A DNA stretch of 64,000 nt from Rhodanobacter sp. AS-Z3 (GCF_029224025.1 NZ_CP119392.1:581001-645000), one strand, 5' to 3'; numbered from the stretch's first letter, positions 34,964 through 44,389 are shown. Notes: generated by a model from the letters alone, not told the origin. A program made the numbers and translations.

Positions 34964-36132
34964 GTTCAAAATGGCCGTCCAGACGGCCGTGCTAAAAATA
35001 TGGATTGACTACGACGAAAAGGCAGATTGTGAGGCATATCGCCGCCATCGCCGTGCTGGGTTACCCCCAATCGCCTCGATTTCCCGCCTCACAGGCGCAC
35101 CTCCCCTGCGGACGCTAGCAACGTTCGTCGCACCATCCACAGATTCGATAGCGCGAACAGCGTGAGTATCTGAGCGGTGTTCTTGAGCAAGCCCTTGAAG
35201 CGCACCTTCTGATAGCCGAACTGCCGCTTCACCACCCGGAACGGATGCTCCACCTTGGCTCGAACCGCGGCCTTCATGTGCTCGGTGTGCTTGACCGCAT
35301 CCTTCAACTCGCCCTCGGGCATCGCCTTCACGCTGCCGCGTTTGGCCGCGATATGCCACGTGCGGCCGCGCTTGGGTGCCCGTTTCTCGGCGCCTTGGTA
35401 GCCGGCATCGGCATGCACCGTCTTCTCTTGGCCGTGCAGCAACTTGTCCACTTCCGTCACGTCGCCCACGTTGGCAGGTGTCGTGGTTACCGTGTGCACC
35501 AGCCCCGATTCCACGTCCACACCAATGTGGGCCTTCATGCCGAAATACCACTGCTGTCCCTTGCGGGTCTGGTGCATCTCCGGATCGCGCGCCTTCGCCG
35601 CATTCTTGGTCGAAGACGGTGCATGGATGATGGTCGCGTCCACGATCGTGCCCTGGCGCAGCAACAGGCCTTTGTCCGTCAAGTAGCTGTTGATCGCTGC
35701 CAGCACCTTTGGCGCCAAGTCGTGGGTCTCGAGCAAATGACGAAAGTTCAGGATCGTGGTCTCGTCCGGTACGCTGCCGCGCGCCAACGAGAAGCCCGCG
35801 AAACGGCGCAGCGGCGCCACTTCATACAGCGCCTCCTCCATCGTCGGATCGCTGTAGCCGAACCAGTTCTGCATCAGGTGAACACGCAGCATCGTCTTGA
35901 TCGGGTAAGGGCGGCGACCTTTGCCAGCCTTCGGATACACCGGTTCAATCAGCGCCAGCAGGGCAGCCCACGGCACCACCTGCTCCATCTCTGCCAGGAA
36001 GATCTCCCGTCGCGTCTGCTTGCGTTTGCCGGCATACTCGGCATCGGAGAAGCTCATCTGCGTCATCGAAGTGGCCTACAGCGTTTGGACGGCTAATTGT
36101 ACCGAATTTAGGAGGACTTATTCAGAGTTTCC
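34945..36132 (-). mobile_element. IS5-family insertion sequence (about 1.19 kb)
   Basis: The left end GGATGCTCTGATCAATTAAG and right end (complement) GGAAACTCTGAATAAGTCC share GGA..CTCTGA..AAT/AAG, and both contain a subterminal GCCGTCCA-ACG block, as expected for IS5 termini. They enclose one transposase gene. Flanks are CTAA (34941-34944) and CTAG (36133-36136): both fit the YTAR target preference of IS5 but differ from each other. Confidence 0.82.
35089..36066 (-). CDS. IS5-family DDE transposase
   Basis: 325 aa, full length for the family. It has the N-terminal DUF772-like segment (PYPIKTMLRVHLMQNWFGYSDPTMEEALYE), then the DDE domain: first D in GTIVDATIIHAPSS, second D in VHADAGYQGAEKR, and E in the HTEHMKAAVRAKVEHPFRVVKRQFGYQKVRFKGL tail (Y-x2-R-x3-E-x6-K-like). 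Intact and probably active. Confidence 0.93.
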   Translation of the reverse strand: MTQMSFSDAEYAGKRKQTRREIFLAEMEQVVPWAALLALIEPVYPKAGKGRRPYPIKTMLRVHLMQNWFGYSDPTMEEALYEVAPLRRFAGFSLARGSVPDETTILNFRHLLETHDLAPKVLAAINSYLTDKGLLLRQGTIVDATIIHAPSSTKNAAKARDPEMHQTRKGQQWYFGMKAHIGVDVESGLVHTVTTTPANVGDVTEVDKLLHGQEKTVHADAGYQGAEKRAPKRGRTWHIAAKRGSVKAMPEGELKDAVKHTEHMKAAVRAKVEHPFRVVKRQFGYQKVRFKGLLKNTAQILTLFALSNLWMVRRTLLASAGEVRL

Positions 36133-36135
36133 CTA

Positions 36136-38622
36136 GTGGATCTAGTATCGATAGTCGAATCGGTCCAGCGTGTGCAGGACTTAGAAGACTACTTCGCCTT
36201 CGTGGATGCCAATGAGGAGGCGGCGTCGCCGTTCGTGGGGCACATGGATCAGTTTGCTGCCTATCGACACTCCCACGGCGTGCTTATCGGTGGTGCGATT
36301 CGCCCGACCATGATCATGTTGGACCCGCATGGCGGGTCCAATTATCGGTTTGAAGCGCTGCGGGAGTTCTGGGCCTCGGGGTCAAGCCGGTTTCCTGATG
36401 ACAAGCCCATGACTTGGTCGGTCGAGCCCACCGAGGGAACATTGGTTAAGCTGATAAGTCGCAATCGACCGCAACTGTCCTGGTGCGCCGACCGGATCGC
36501 GCCCACCCTTCATTTCATGCTCGATGTCGAAGCGCAGGATTTAGAGCTTCCAAACGGCAGGCTCTTGGAACTGTTCATCCATTGCGTTGCCGATGCTTGG
36601 AATGAGCGCGCTGAGCTATTTTCCGCCGGCCTACTCACGCAACAGCGAATCGTGACGCATTGCCGAGCCAACCTCTCCCGATTGCCAGCAGAAAGCGGGG
36701 GGGAGCTTTCTACCGCCCCGTTGTTAACGGCATGGACGATCCGCGAGACCAATGCGGAATCGTTGGTGGTAGAGGTTGAGGTCGATCTGTCTCAGGTTGC
36801 CTTCGGCCTGAAGGATGCATTGGATGCGCGATTCGAGGCCTTCTGCGCAGGCGAGTGGCTAAGGGGCGCTTACACCCTGATCAATGCGCCGCTTGATAAG
36901 CAGGTGCTGCGGGTGTTGGCGGCTACGGCAGATAGAGCACCTCGCTTCACCCTCTCACACAAGGAACGAACGGTTGACGTGCCGGATCACCCTGATCCGA
37001 TGTCAGCAGACCTGAAGCATTTCAAGCTAGCTCGGCGCGACTTGGCCATTGAGTTCCAGGCCGAAGGCGTCGAGCCGGGTCGCTACGAACTCAAGCCGGC
37101 CAAGGTGTTGATCAACTCTATTCGCAATCGCTACCGGTCCTTGATCCACGATCACATTCGCACCTTTGATCAACAGGCGCTCATCCAACTCGGCGTAGAA
37201 CAGTTTGATCAGCTGGTCGCAGACTACGATCGCGAGAGCATGCAACTTCGCATGAGCCTTTCGCATGAAGTTGACTTCGATCGCATCCGACGACAAGCCA
37301 AAGCGCACAAAGAATTCGTGCGGACGACGCGCAATGTGCGATATCTGTTGGAGTTTAGCTACTGTCGGGGTGTGTCAGGCGGTAGGACACCTGCCGCCGC
37401 AGATTGGCGAGCTCTGCTTGCGCAAGTGGATTGGCTGTTGGTGCTCTATGAGGCAAGTGACACCCTACATAACGAGTTGGAAGTCGGCGGCGTCGACGTG
37501 GACAACGAGTTCATCTCCAAAGTCTTCTACGAAGGCGACGATGATCAGGCGTACCAGCAAGAAGCTGCGAATGAGATCTTGGAGCAAGGCAATGCTGAAG
37601 ATCACGTAGCGGCAATGGACGCGAAGCAGAGGGAACGGCTTGATGTGGCCTTCGTGAACAGTGTCGGGTTTTCCCTGTCCACGCTCCTGTCGGTGTTGGC
37701 GGTTCTGGGATGCTGGGTTAGTGCTAACCAAGGGACAGTACCGCTGGCGTGGTCCTACGAAGCGCCCAAGGCGGGCATGCTGGCCATGCTCTCCGCGCAC
37801 TTGCCTGACGTGCCTCCTGCCGAAGTGGGAGCCGCAGTGGACTTCCTGACTTTGGAGGCGGACCAGGTGTGCCGGCTCGCGGGAAGCGATCGTGAAGAGG
37901 CCGATGTGCCGGTCTGGGAGCACCGCAAGCGCGTCCACCGCTACGCGATTCGTCCTTTGCTGGGGATCGGGAAAGACAGGTTGTTGTGGGGCGCGGCGGC
38001 CGCGCATCGCGCCTTTCGCATATGGAGCGGCACGTTTTCGGACGGCTACCCTCCAGCTGACTTTGGTCATCGCGTGATCGAAGAGGTCGCCGCATCCATA
38101 AAGAAGCACATTGAAGATGACTTGGAGCTACGCGCTGTCGAGGTGTTTGCCCGTCACTTCACGTACTTCGAGCACGGCATCGACTTCCATCGAAGGTTTC
38201 CGCGAGAGGGCTTCGACGACGTCGGCGACTTTGACGTGCTGGCCTATCGGCCGGAAGACAACCAGTGGTTCATGGTGGAGTGCAAGTACAACAAGCCGCC
38301 GTTCTGCATAAAGGACGCGCGACGCCTTCGCGACGAGATCTTCGGGAAGGCGTCTAAGTCGCAATTGGTGAAGACTGCGCGCCGACGCGCATTCCTGGAA
38401 GCACATGCGGCGCGACTTCTGCAACTATTGAACTGGCCTGCGGGCGCTGCCGTCGAGATCCAAATCGAGGACTTGTACGTATGCCCGCGTATCTTCCAGT
38501 TCATGCGACGGACGCCACGGCCAGTGTCAACGAAGTTCGTTCGCCTAGGAAAGCTGGACACGCTCCTTGCTAGCAAAGGCGGCGGCGGAGCGGAGCCGAT
38601 AGAGTCTAGGCACATCTCGTGA
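36136..38622 (+). CDS. Large PD-(D/E)XK-nuclease-like protein, probable defence gene, N-terminus likely cut by IS5
   Basis: 828 codons are open from a GTG that touches the IS5 right flank. There is no ribosome site at a useful distance, and the frame meets TAG at 36109 inside the IS, so the true N-terminus was probably removed. Most of the chain is soluble and helical with no recognised domain. One hydrophobic stretch (FSLSTLLSVLAVLGCWV) is present near residue 520. Near the C-terminus GDFDVLAYRPEDNQWFMVECK gives D700-x14-E715-x-K717, the catalytic pattern of restriction-endonuclease-fold (Mrr/VRR-like) enzymes. It sits beside a Gabija-like pair, supporting a role in defence. I cannot assign a named system. 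Confidence 0.7.
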   Translation: MDLVSIVESVQRVQDLEDYFAFVDANEEAASPFVGHMDQFAAYRHSHGVLIGGAIRPTMIMLDPHGGSNYRFEALREFWASGSSRFPDDKPMTWSVEPTEGTLVKLISRNRPQLSWCADRIAPTLHFMLDVEAQDLELPNGRLLELFIHCVADAWNERAELFSAGLLTQQRIVTHCRANLSRLPAESGGELSTAPLLTAWTIRETNAESLVVEVEVDLSQVAFGLKDALDARFEAFCAGEWLRGAYTLINAPLDKQVLRVLAATADRAPRFTLSHKERTVDVPDHPDPMSADLKHFKLARRDLAIEFQAEGVEPGRYELKPAKVLINSIRNRYRSLIHDHIRTFDQQALIQLGVEQFDQLVADYDRESMQLRMSLSHEVDFDRIRRQAKAHKEFVRTTRNVRYLLEFSYCRGVSGGRTPAAADWRALLAQVDWLLVLYEASDTLHNELEVGGVDVDNEFISKVFYEGDDDQAYQQEAANEILEQGNAEDHVAAMDAKQRERLDVAFVNSVGFSLSTLLSVLAVLGCWVSANQGTVPLAWSYEAPKAGMLAMLSAHLPDVPPAEVGAAVDFLTLEADQVCRLAGSDREEADVPVWEHRKRVHRYAIRPLLGIGKDRLLWGAAAAHRAFRIWSGTFSDGYPPADFGHRVIEEVAASIKKHIEDDLELRAVEVFARHFTYFEHGIDFHRRFPREGFDDVGDFDVLAYRPEDNQWFMVECKYNKPPFCIKDARRLRDEIFGKASKSQLVKTARRRAFLEAHAARLLQLLNWPAGAAVEIQIEDLYVCPRIFQFMRRTPRPVSTKFVRLGKLDTLLASKGGGGAEPIESRHIS

Positions 38623-38809
38623 GATGGGGATGGCATGCTGTGCCAATTACATATGGCTGCGAATGTAGTTGTAACGATAAGGGGACGGAAGTAATTAAGG
38701 CCCAGACGTGCGCTTCTTGCCGATGAAAGCTCGGGTCAGAGTGAACTTTCGAACGGCCGCTCCTGGCCGAACAGCGACCGTATCCAACGGCCGCTGTCGG
38801 TAGTGATCA
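38623..38809. repeat. REP-like intergenic sequence
   Basis: Contains AAGGGGACGGAAGTAATTAA (about 38679) and GGGTCAGAGTGAACTTTCG (about 38733). I associate such motifs with dispersed REP-like repeats of Xanthomonadales, from memory only. A short GGGTCAGAG motif also occurs inside each RHS-tip element and just before its att core. No gene seen. Confidence 0.4.
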
Positions 38810-39436
38810 CTACACCTCAGTCTGCTCAGCCATTTCGAGCGCATCATCAACTTCGATGCCGAGATAGCGGACGGTACTTTCTAGTTTGCTGTGACCAAGC
38901 AGCAACTGCACGGTGCGAAGATTTTTTGTTCGCCGGTAGATCAGTGTCGCCTTGGTTCGCCTCATCGTGTGGGTTCCGTAGGAGGCAACATCCAAGCCGA
39001 TATCCACGATCTATTGATCGACGATGCGCGCGTACTGGCGAGTTGAAAGGTGAAGCGAGTCATGAAGTCTGCTCGGGAACAAGAATGCATCTTGGTGTAA
39101 GGATGCCTGGGCCATCCATGCGCTGATCGCGGCACGAGTCTGCTCCGTAATCTCGAACTGCACTGGGCGCTGAGTCTTCTGCTGAAGAACCGTCGCTCGT
39201 TGAGCAATCAGATCACCATTGGCGACGTCGAGAACCCTTAGTTTGACCAAGTCGCACGCCCGCAATTTGCTGTCGATGGCAAGGTCGAACAAGCCAAGGT
39301 CACGAGCCGCATGGCGAAGCTGAAGGCGAACGCGGATCGCCCAGATGTCACGCAGCCGAAGGGGTGCTTTCTGACCGACGAGCCTGCCTTTGTTCCAGGG
39401 CTGCTGACGCATGGGCGACTGGATGGACGTTTTCAT
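38810..39436 (-). pseudogene. Small tyrosine recombinase with an in-frame amber codon
   Basis: Two same-frame pieces (39436-39011 and 39007-38810) are split by one TAG at 39011-39013. Together they give a 208-codon integrase: R in SKLRACDLVKLRVLDV, FLFPSRL, then after the stop HTMRRTKA (H-x-x-R), LLLGHSK and the nucleophile Y in VRYLGIE. A tryptophan codon (TGG to TAG) is the likely original at the stop, since relatives I know read ..RIVDxW. It lacks an N-terminal arm-binding domain. A remnant of another integration event near the Gabija pair. Confidence 0.85.
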
Positions 39437-39615
39437 GACGCGCTCCCATAGTGAAGGAGCTTGTCAGCTTGCGCCTAGACTCAACGGGCGGTGACCGACC
39501 CGAAGCGGTCGGCCGGAAATGCACTTTGAGCCGAGTTTCGGACTCGGGGCTTGCGTTGCGATCAACGTCACGCGCCACAATGCGCCACCGGATCGAGATG
39601 GCTCAGGGAAGAAAA

Positions 39616-41910
39616 ATGAAAATCCGACATATCGAAATCGCAAATTTCCGCAAGCTCCAGGCGGTTCGCGTCGACCTCGCGGACGACACTACCCTTCTCG
39701 TTGGTGCCAACAACAGCGGAAAGTCCTCTGCGATGCTTGCATTGCGCCGCTTCCTAGTCTCGAACAAGAGCGCTTTCAGGCTTGTCGACTTCACGCTTTG
39801 CCACTTCCCGACTATTGATACCTTGGGGGAGGCGTGGGAAGCGGCCCCTGCCGGGAGTCAACCACCGATGATCGATCCGTGGATGGCCATGGTCCCGACA
39901 CTGGATCTGTGGCTGACTGCAGAAAACGGTGAACTTCACTTCATCAAAGACCTCATTCCGTCTTTCAGTTGGCGGAGCGGGCTTGTCGGCATGCGGTTTC
40001 GACTTGAGCCGAAGGACATCGTCGCGCTGTACAACGACTTCCGGTCGGAACGCGAGCGGGTTCATGCGCTGGAGGCGGAGGCGGCTAAAGATGCTGACAA
40101 GACAGCGTTGACGCTCTGGCCGAAGGATTTGACCGATTTCCTCACCAGGAGGCTGGGCACGCATTTCGATATGCGCTGGTACCGGCTAGATCCCGCGAGG
40201 CTCGTCGAGCCGGACAAAGTGACACGGGAGGCGGTCCTCCAGCCACTCGGACCGTCGACCGTCCCGATGCAGGCCAACCCCCTTGCCGGCCTGGTGCGGG
40301 TTCACGAAATCAATGCCCAGCGAGGATTCGGTGAACTGGACGGAAGCGAAAGCGAGGATTCAACATCGGCGGGGCGATCCGGACGACGGTTGTCCGAGCA
40401 GCTGCGGGCGTATTACAAGCGGCATCTCGACCCGGAACAGTCACCCGGACCAACCGACATTGAGGCCCTCCGGGCGATGGACGCGGCCCGCGACGCGTTC
40501 GATGTCCGGCTCGCCGCGAGCTTCAAACCGGCATTCCAGGAAGTCGAATCGCTGGGGTATCCAGGGGCCAACGACCCGACGATACATGTGGCAACACAGC
40601 TGAGTGCAGCCGACGGAATCAATCACGAATCGGCCGTGCTCTTCGAACTCGATTCTGTTGGCGGCGCGGCCGGCGCGCCACCGCTTCGGCTTCCGGAGAG
40701 CTCTAACGGCCTCGGATACCAGAACCTCATTTCGATGATTTTTCGCTTGATGAGTTTCAGAGATGCTTGGCTGCGCAAGAGCAAGGCGGCGCACGCATCC
40801 CACTGTCTGGTCGTCGAGCCAATCCACCTCGTGATGATTGAGGAGCCAGAGGCGCACCTTCACGCCCAGGTGCAACAGGTGTTCGTCCGCCACGCCTATC
40901 ACGTGCTTACCAATGATCCGCTGTTGAAGAAATTCCCCGGCCTTTCGACACAGTTGGTGGTGAGCTCGCACTCGAGCCACATCGCCCACGAACTTCCGTA
41001 TGCGTCGCTTCGGTACTTCAGGCGCCTTCCGGCAGGTATGCATGGAAAACACGTGCCGGTGTCGACTGTGTCAAACCTCGAGGCCGTTTTTGGGGATGAC
41101 ACCAGCACGAAACGATTTGTCTCTCGCTACCTGCGCTCACAGCATGCGGACGTGTTCTTCGCAGACGCGTTGATACTTGTCGAGGGTGCCGCCGAGCGAA
41201 TCCTTCTTCCGCACTTCATTCGCAACCGATTCGTGCCGCTTCACCAGGCATACGTGACAATGCTCGAGGTGGGCGGCAGTCACGCCCACCGTTTGCGTCC
41301 GTTGCTCGACGCTCTGGGAATCCCGTGCCTTGTAGTCACCGACATTGACGCGCTGGGCGGCAAGGCATCTGTACCGGTCAAGCGCAACGCAGGACAGGTT
41401 ACGGGAAACCCGACACTGCGAAGTTGGCTGAAGTCCAACAACAAGACGAGTGGGATTGACGGTCTGCTTGATCTATCAGCGACCGATAAAGTCATCCTTT
41501 CCGACGATCTCTACTCCATCCGTATGGCCTACCAGACACCGGCATCCGTAGCAGTGCCCGCCGGGGCTGCGCCGGAAGAAGTATTGCCAGGAACGTTCGA
41601 GGACGCGCTGGTCTTTGCCAACCTTGCCCACTTTTCGGCCGCAAAGGGCAAGGGGATGATGGGTGCGGTGGTGCGGGAGGTGGCAAAGGCAGCGAGCGGC
41701 GACGCACTCGCCGCTGGGTTGTTCAAGGTCATCGGTGATGGCGACAAGGCCGGGTTCGCACTCGGCGTTCTTTATGACACGGACTTTGAGGCCCTCATTC
41801 CCCCGTCCTACATCGAAGAGGGCCTCTCGTGGCTGCAGGAGCGCATCGTCAAGAAAAAACACGAGATGCTTCTGGTGTCCGTTCCTGCAGAGGATGGCGT
41901 GCATGCATGA
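39616..41910 (+). CDS. Gabija-like GajA: OLD-family ATPase/toprim nuclease
   Basis: 764 aa from the ATG at 39616 (MKIRHIEIANFRKLQAVRVD), with AGGGAAG upstream; a 55-codon upstream extension looks non-coding. The ABC-type ATPase has Walker A VGANNSGKSS (residues 29-38) and signature/Walker B at about 385-414 (SSNGLGYQNL..; LVMIEEPEAHLHAQ). The C-terminal toprim has ILVEGAAERILLPHF (E near 523) and VVTDIDALGG (D576, D578), the metal-binding set of OLD nucleases. It overlaps the UvrD-like gene by 8 bases. OLD plus UvrD is the Gabija anti-phage arrangement. It is longer than the reference GajA (about 580 aa), so 'Gabija-like' is safer. Confidence 0.83.
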   Translation: MKIRHIEIANFRKLQAVRVDLADDTTLLVGANNSGKSSAMLALRRFLVSNKSAFRLVDFTLCHFPTIDTLGEAWEAAPAGSQPPMIDPWMAMVPTLDLWLTAENGELHFIKDLIPSFSWRSGLVGMRFRLEPKDIVALYNDFRSERERVHALEAEAAKDADKTALTLWPKDLTDFLTRRLGTHFDMRWYRLDPARLVEPDKVTREAVLQPLGPSTVPMQANPLAGLVRVHEINAQRGFGELDGSESEDSTSAGRSGRRLSEQLRAYYKRHLDPEQSPGPTDIEALRAMDAARDAFDVRLAASFKPAFQEVESLGYPGANDPTIHVATQLSAADGINHESAVLFELDSVGGAAGAPPLRLPESSNGLGYQNLISMIFRLMSFRDAWLRKSKAAHASHCLVVEPIHLVMIEEPEAHLHAQVQQVFVRHAYHVLTNDPLLKKFPGLSTQLVVSSHSSHIAHELPYASLRYFRRLPAGMHGKHVPVSTVSNLEAVFGDDTSTKRFVSRYLRSQHADVFFADALILVEGAAERILLPHFIRNRFVPLHQAYVTMLEVGGSHAHRLRPLLDALGIPCLVVTDIDALGGKASVPVKRNAGQVTGNPTLRSWLKSNNKTSGIDGLLDLSATDKVILSDDLYSIRMAYQTPASVAVPAGAAPEEVLPGTFEDALVFANLAHFSAAKGKGMMGAVVREVAKAASGDALAAGLFKVIGDGDKAGFALGVLYDTDFEALIPPSYIEEGLSWLQERIVKKKHEMLLVSVPAEDGVHA

Positions 41911-43762
41911 GCTGCCCGATAGCTTGGTCGACAACGAAGTCGACGAAGTCATTGACCAGTGTTTGCGTCTGGATGCCCCCCAGAGCTTCTTCATGTACGC
42001 CGGCGCCGGCGCCGGCAAGACGCGCTCCCTTGTTGACGCACTTGCTAAACTCCGGCTGCGCGAACGCGAGCGGCTGGTGTACAAGGGGCAACGCATCGCG
42101 GTCATTACCTACACAAAGGCCGCACGCGACGAGATTCTTCGGCGAATCGAATTTGACGCCTTGGTCGACGTCTCAACCATTCACAGTTTTGCCTGGCGCC
42201 TCATTCAAGGGTTCGACGATGAGATCAGGACATGGCTAAAGGTTTCCATTGCCGAATCGATGGCGAAACTTGCAGAAGCAATGGGGCGTGCACGTGAAGC
42301 GAACAAGACATATCTCAAGAACAAGGCTGACTTCGAGCGAAAAGAAAAGCGCCTCGATGTGCTCGATTCGATGCTGTCATTCCACTACAGCCCGTCGGGG
42401 ACAGAACGCCTGCGGGGGTCCCTGACGCACCAGGAAGTCATCGGCATGGCCGGAGATTTCCTGCAAAAGCCCCTGTTGCGCGAAGTCCTCGTCGACCTCT
42501 ATCCAGTCGTCCTCATCGATGAGAGTCAGGACACGCATGAGGAAGTGATGGAGGCGCTTCTCTCGATCCAGGCACACGCAAGCGATCGGTTCACCCTCGG
42601 GCTTCTCGGCGACACGATGCAGCGAATCTACACCCATGGCATGCCTCGTCTCGAGGGCGCGGTACCTGGAGACTGGGCGAGGCCTGCGAAGGTGATGAAT
42701 CACCGGTCGGCCGAGCGCATTGTCCGTCTCGTTAATACCATCCGCTCAGAGGTCGATGGGCAGCGGCAACGCGCCCGCGAGGACAAGCCCGGTGGATTCG
42801 TTAGGCTCTTCATCACCGGCCTTGGTGCAGCCAAGTCACTGGAGCTTGAGGAGGGGATAGCGTGCAAAATGGCTGAGATCACCGGCGACGCCGAGTGGGG
42901 ACTCGGATCGGAACACCGCAAGACCCTCGTCCTCGAACATCGCATGGCGTCCCGGCGGCTCGGATTCGATGACGTCTTCGGGCCGTTGTATGAGACCGAC
43001 ACACTGAAGACATCGCTCCTGGACGGTGTGCTGGGGCCTGTCAATTTTCTTGTGGACGATGTACTGCCCATCGTGGAAGCGGGCCTCTCAGGTGATGAGT
43101 TCACACTGATCGACAGCATCCGGACACGCTCCCCCCTCTTTGACGGTAAGGCGCTTGCCGGGCGCGCCGACCAGTTGGATGCGGTCCGTGCCGCGGGCGA
43201 TGGTGCACGACGCTTGACTGAGCAACTGCGCGATCGCGATCCTCCACTTCGCGAGGTCATCAGCGGACTGCAGGAGAGCGGACTGCTGGCCGTTCCGAAT
43301 GCACTGCTCCAAGCCCTTAACGCGCAGGAGCCTGGCGACGGGGCCGCCCCCGACCGCCTAGCGCAAGAATTGCACGCCTGGCGTCGAGTGCTGCAAGCGC
43401 CGTTCTCCCAGGTTCGGGCCATGGCCCTTTATTCGAGGGGGCTGTCTGCATTCGATACGCACCAAGGGGTAAAGGGGCTCGAGTTTCCGCGAGTGTTGGT
43501 CGTCATCAGTGACAACGAGGCGAACGGATTCACCTTCAGCTACGACAAGGTCCTCGGTGTCAAGGCCGCCGAGAAAGACGCCGAGAAAGAAGCCGGAGGG
43601 GGCGATTCCCAGCGCGCCCAAACGCGCCGGCTTCTATATGTGACCTGCAGCCGGGCGGAGCACAGCCTTGCCCTCATGGTCTACGCCCAGAATCCTGGGG
43701 CCGTCCGTGATGAGGCCATCCGTAAAGGATGGTTCGGTGCGGACGAGGTCGTCCTCATATGA
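41903..43762 (+). CDS. Gabija-like GajB: UvrD/Rep-family helicase
   Basis: 619 aa from the ATG at 41903 (MHELPDSLVDNEVDE), overlapping the gajA-like stop. Superfamily 1 motifs in order: Walker A YAGAGAGKTRS (32-42), Ia VITYTKAARDEI, motif II VLIDESQDTHEE, motif III LLGDTMQRIY, HQGVKGLEFPRVLVV, and LLYVTCSRAEHSLAL near the end. In Gabija the helicase-like partner senses or loads on DNA and activates the OLD nuclease. It is longer than reference GajB (about 490 aa). The gene ends the accessory block. Confidence 0.83.
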   Translation: MHELPDSLVDNEVDEVIDQCLRLDAPQSFFMYAGAGAGKTRSLVDALAKLRLRERERLVYKGQRIAVITYTKAARDEILRRIEFDALVDVSTIHSFAWRLIQGFDDEIRTWLKVSIAESMAKLAEAMGRAREANKTYLKNKADFERKEKRLDVLDSMLSFHYSPSGTERLRGSLTHQEVIGMAGDFLQKPLLREVLVDLYPVVLIDESQDTHEEVMEALLSIQAHASDRFTLGLLGDTMQRIYTHGMPRLEGAVPGDWARPAKVMNHRSAERIVRLVNTIRSEVDGQRQRAREDKPGGFVRLFITGLGAAKSLELEEGIACKMAEITGDAEWGLGSEHRKTLVLEHRMASRRLGFDDVFGPLYETDTLKTSLLDGVLGPVNFLVDDVLPIVEAGLSGDEFTLIDSIRTRSPLFDGKALAGRADQLDAVRAAGDGARRLTEQLRDRDPPLREVISGLQESGLLAVPNALLQALNAQEPGDGAAPDRLAQELHAWRRVLQAPFSQVRAMALYSRGLSAFDTHQGVKGLEFPRVLVVISDNEANGFTFSYDKVLGVKAAEKDAEKEAGGGDSQRAQTRRLLYVTCSRAEHSLALMVYAQNPGAVRDEAIRKGWFGADEVVLI

Positions 43763-44250
43763 CGGTGCGGCGAGCCAAGGCGTGGCGCGGTGCAGGCTCG
43801 GTCGTAAACGGCCGAGGACTATCGCAACACAGTTAGCTGCATAGCGGTTTCGTTGGCGAGTCCAGGCACTACTACCAAGGTGAGCCTGCGCGGCAGGGCT
43901 ACGCTCGCCAATTACTCCGCAGAGCGCGCTGCCGCATGGGCGCGGATGTCCGCTCCTGGCCGATGACTGCCCTTGCCTGCTTGATGACGGGGGCAATACC
44001 GGCGGGCAGCAGCTGAGCTAAAACGTAGCTCCCTGCGTGACGCAAAGAAGCGAGCAATCTCAGATCCTCTCTGTCGATGGAGCGCCAAAATCTAGATGAC
44101 CACCCTAGCTTGCTGTGGTTTTGACTAGATTGACCTCAGTGCGTGCGAATGCGTCGGCGCGTGAATCATCACTTTTCCCCCGAGTTTTTACCCAACGAAA
44201 GTTTCACAACATACTGATTTTGCTGTTTTGTTAGTCAAAATCGCAAACGC

Positions 44251-44304
44251 CATAGTTTGTAGAGCTACCAAAAGCCATAGTTTGTAATCTGATTACAAAC
44301 TATG
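44251..44304. promoter_or_regulatory. CATAGTTTGTA direct and inverted repeats (operator-like)
   Basis: CATAGTTTGTA at 44251-44261; CATAGTTTGTAA at 44276-44287; five bases TCTGA; TTACAAACTATG at 44293-44304, a perfect 12-bp inverted repeat. Looks like a multi-site operator, for example of a toxin-antitoxin gene, but no such gene follows. Confidence 0.55.
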
Positions 44305-44355
44305 TGCCTAGGAACAGCGGTGCACACGTGCCACGACCCCGCCAAAAATTTCTGT

Positions 44356-44389
44356 TGCACCATTTAGATGCAGTGCCCAATATGGTGCA
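44356..44389 (+). promoter_or_regulatory. NtrC-type binding sites upstream of ntrB
   Basis: TGCACCATTTAGATGCA (44356-44372) fits the NtrC consensus TGCACCA-N3-TGGTGCA with two mismatches. A second half-site, TGGTGCA (44383-44389), abuts the ntrB ATG at 44390. This suggests autorepression of ntrBC. Confidence 0.55.

Larger units (their letters stand above)
43763..44389. other. Intergenic region between defence block and ntrB
   Basis: 627 bases without a convincing gene. The left half is GC-rich with no clear function. The right half (44160-44310) is AT-rich and contains the CATAGTTTGTA repeats. The last 35 bases carry NtrC-like sites. Probably the right edge of the accessory block and the ntrBC promoter. 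Confidence 0.5.
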
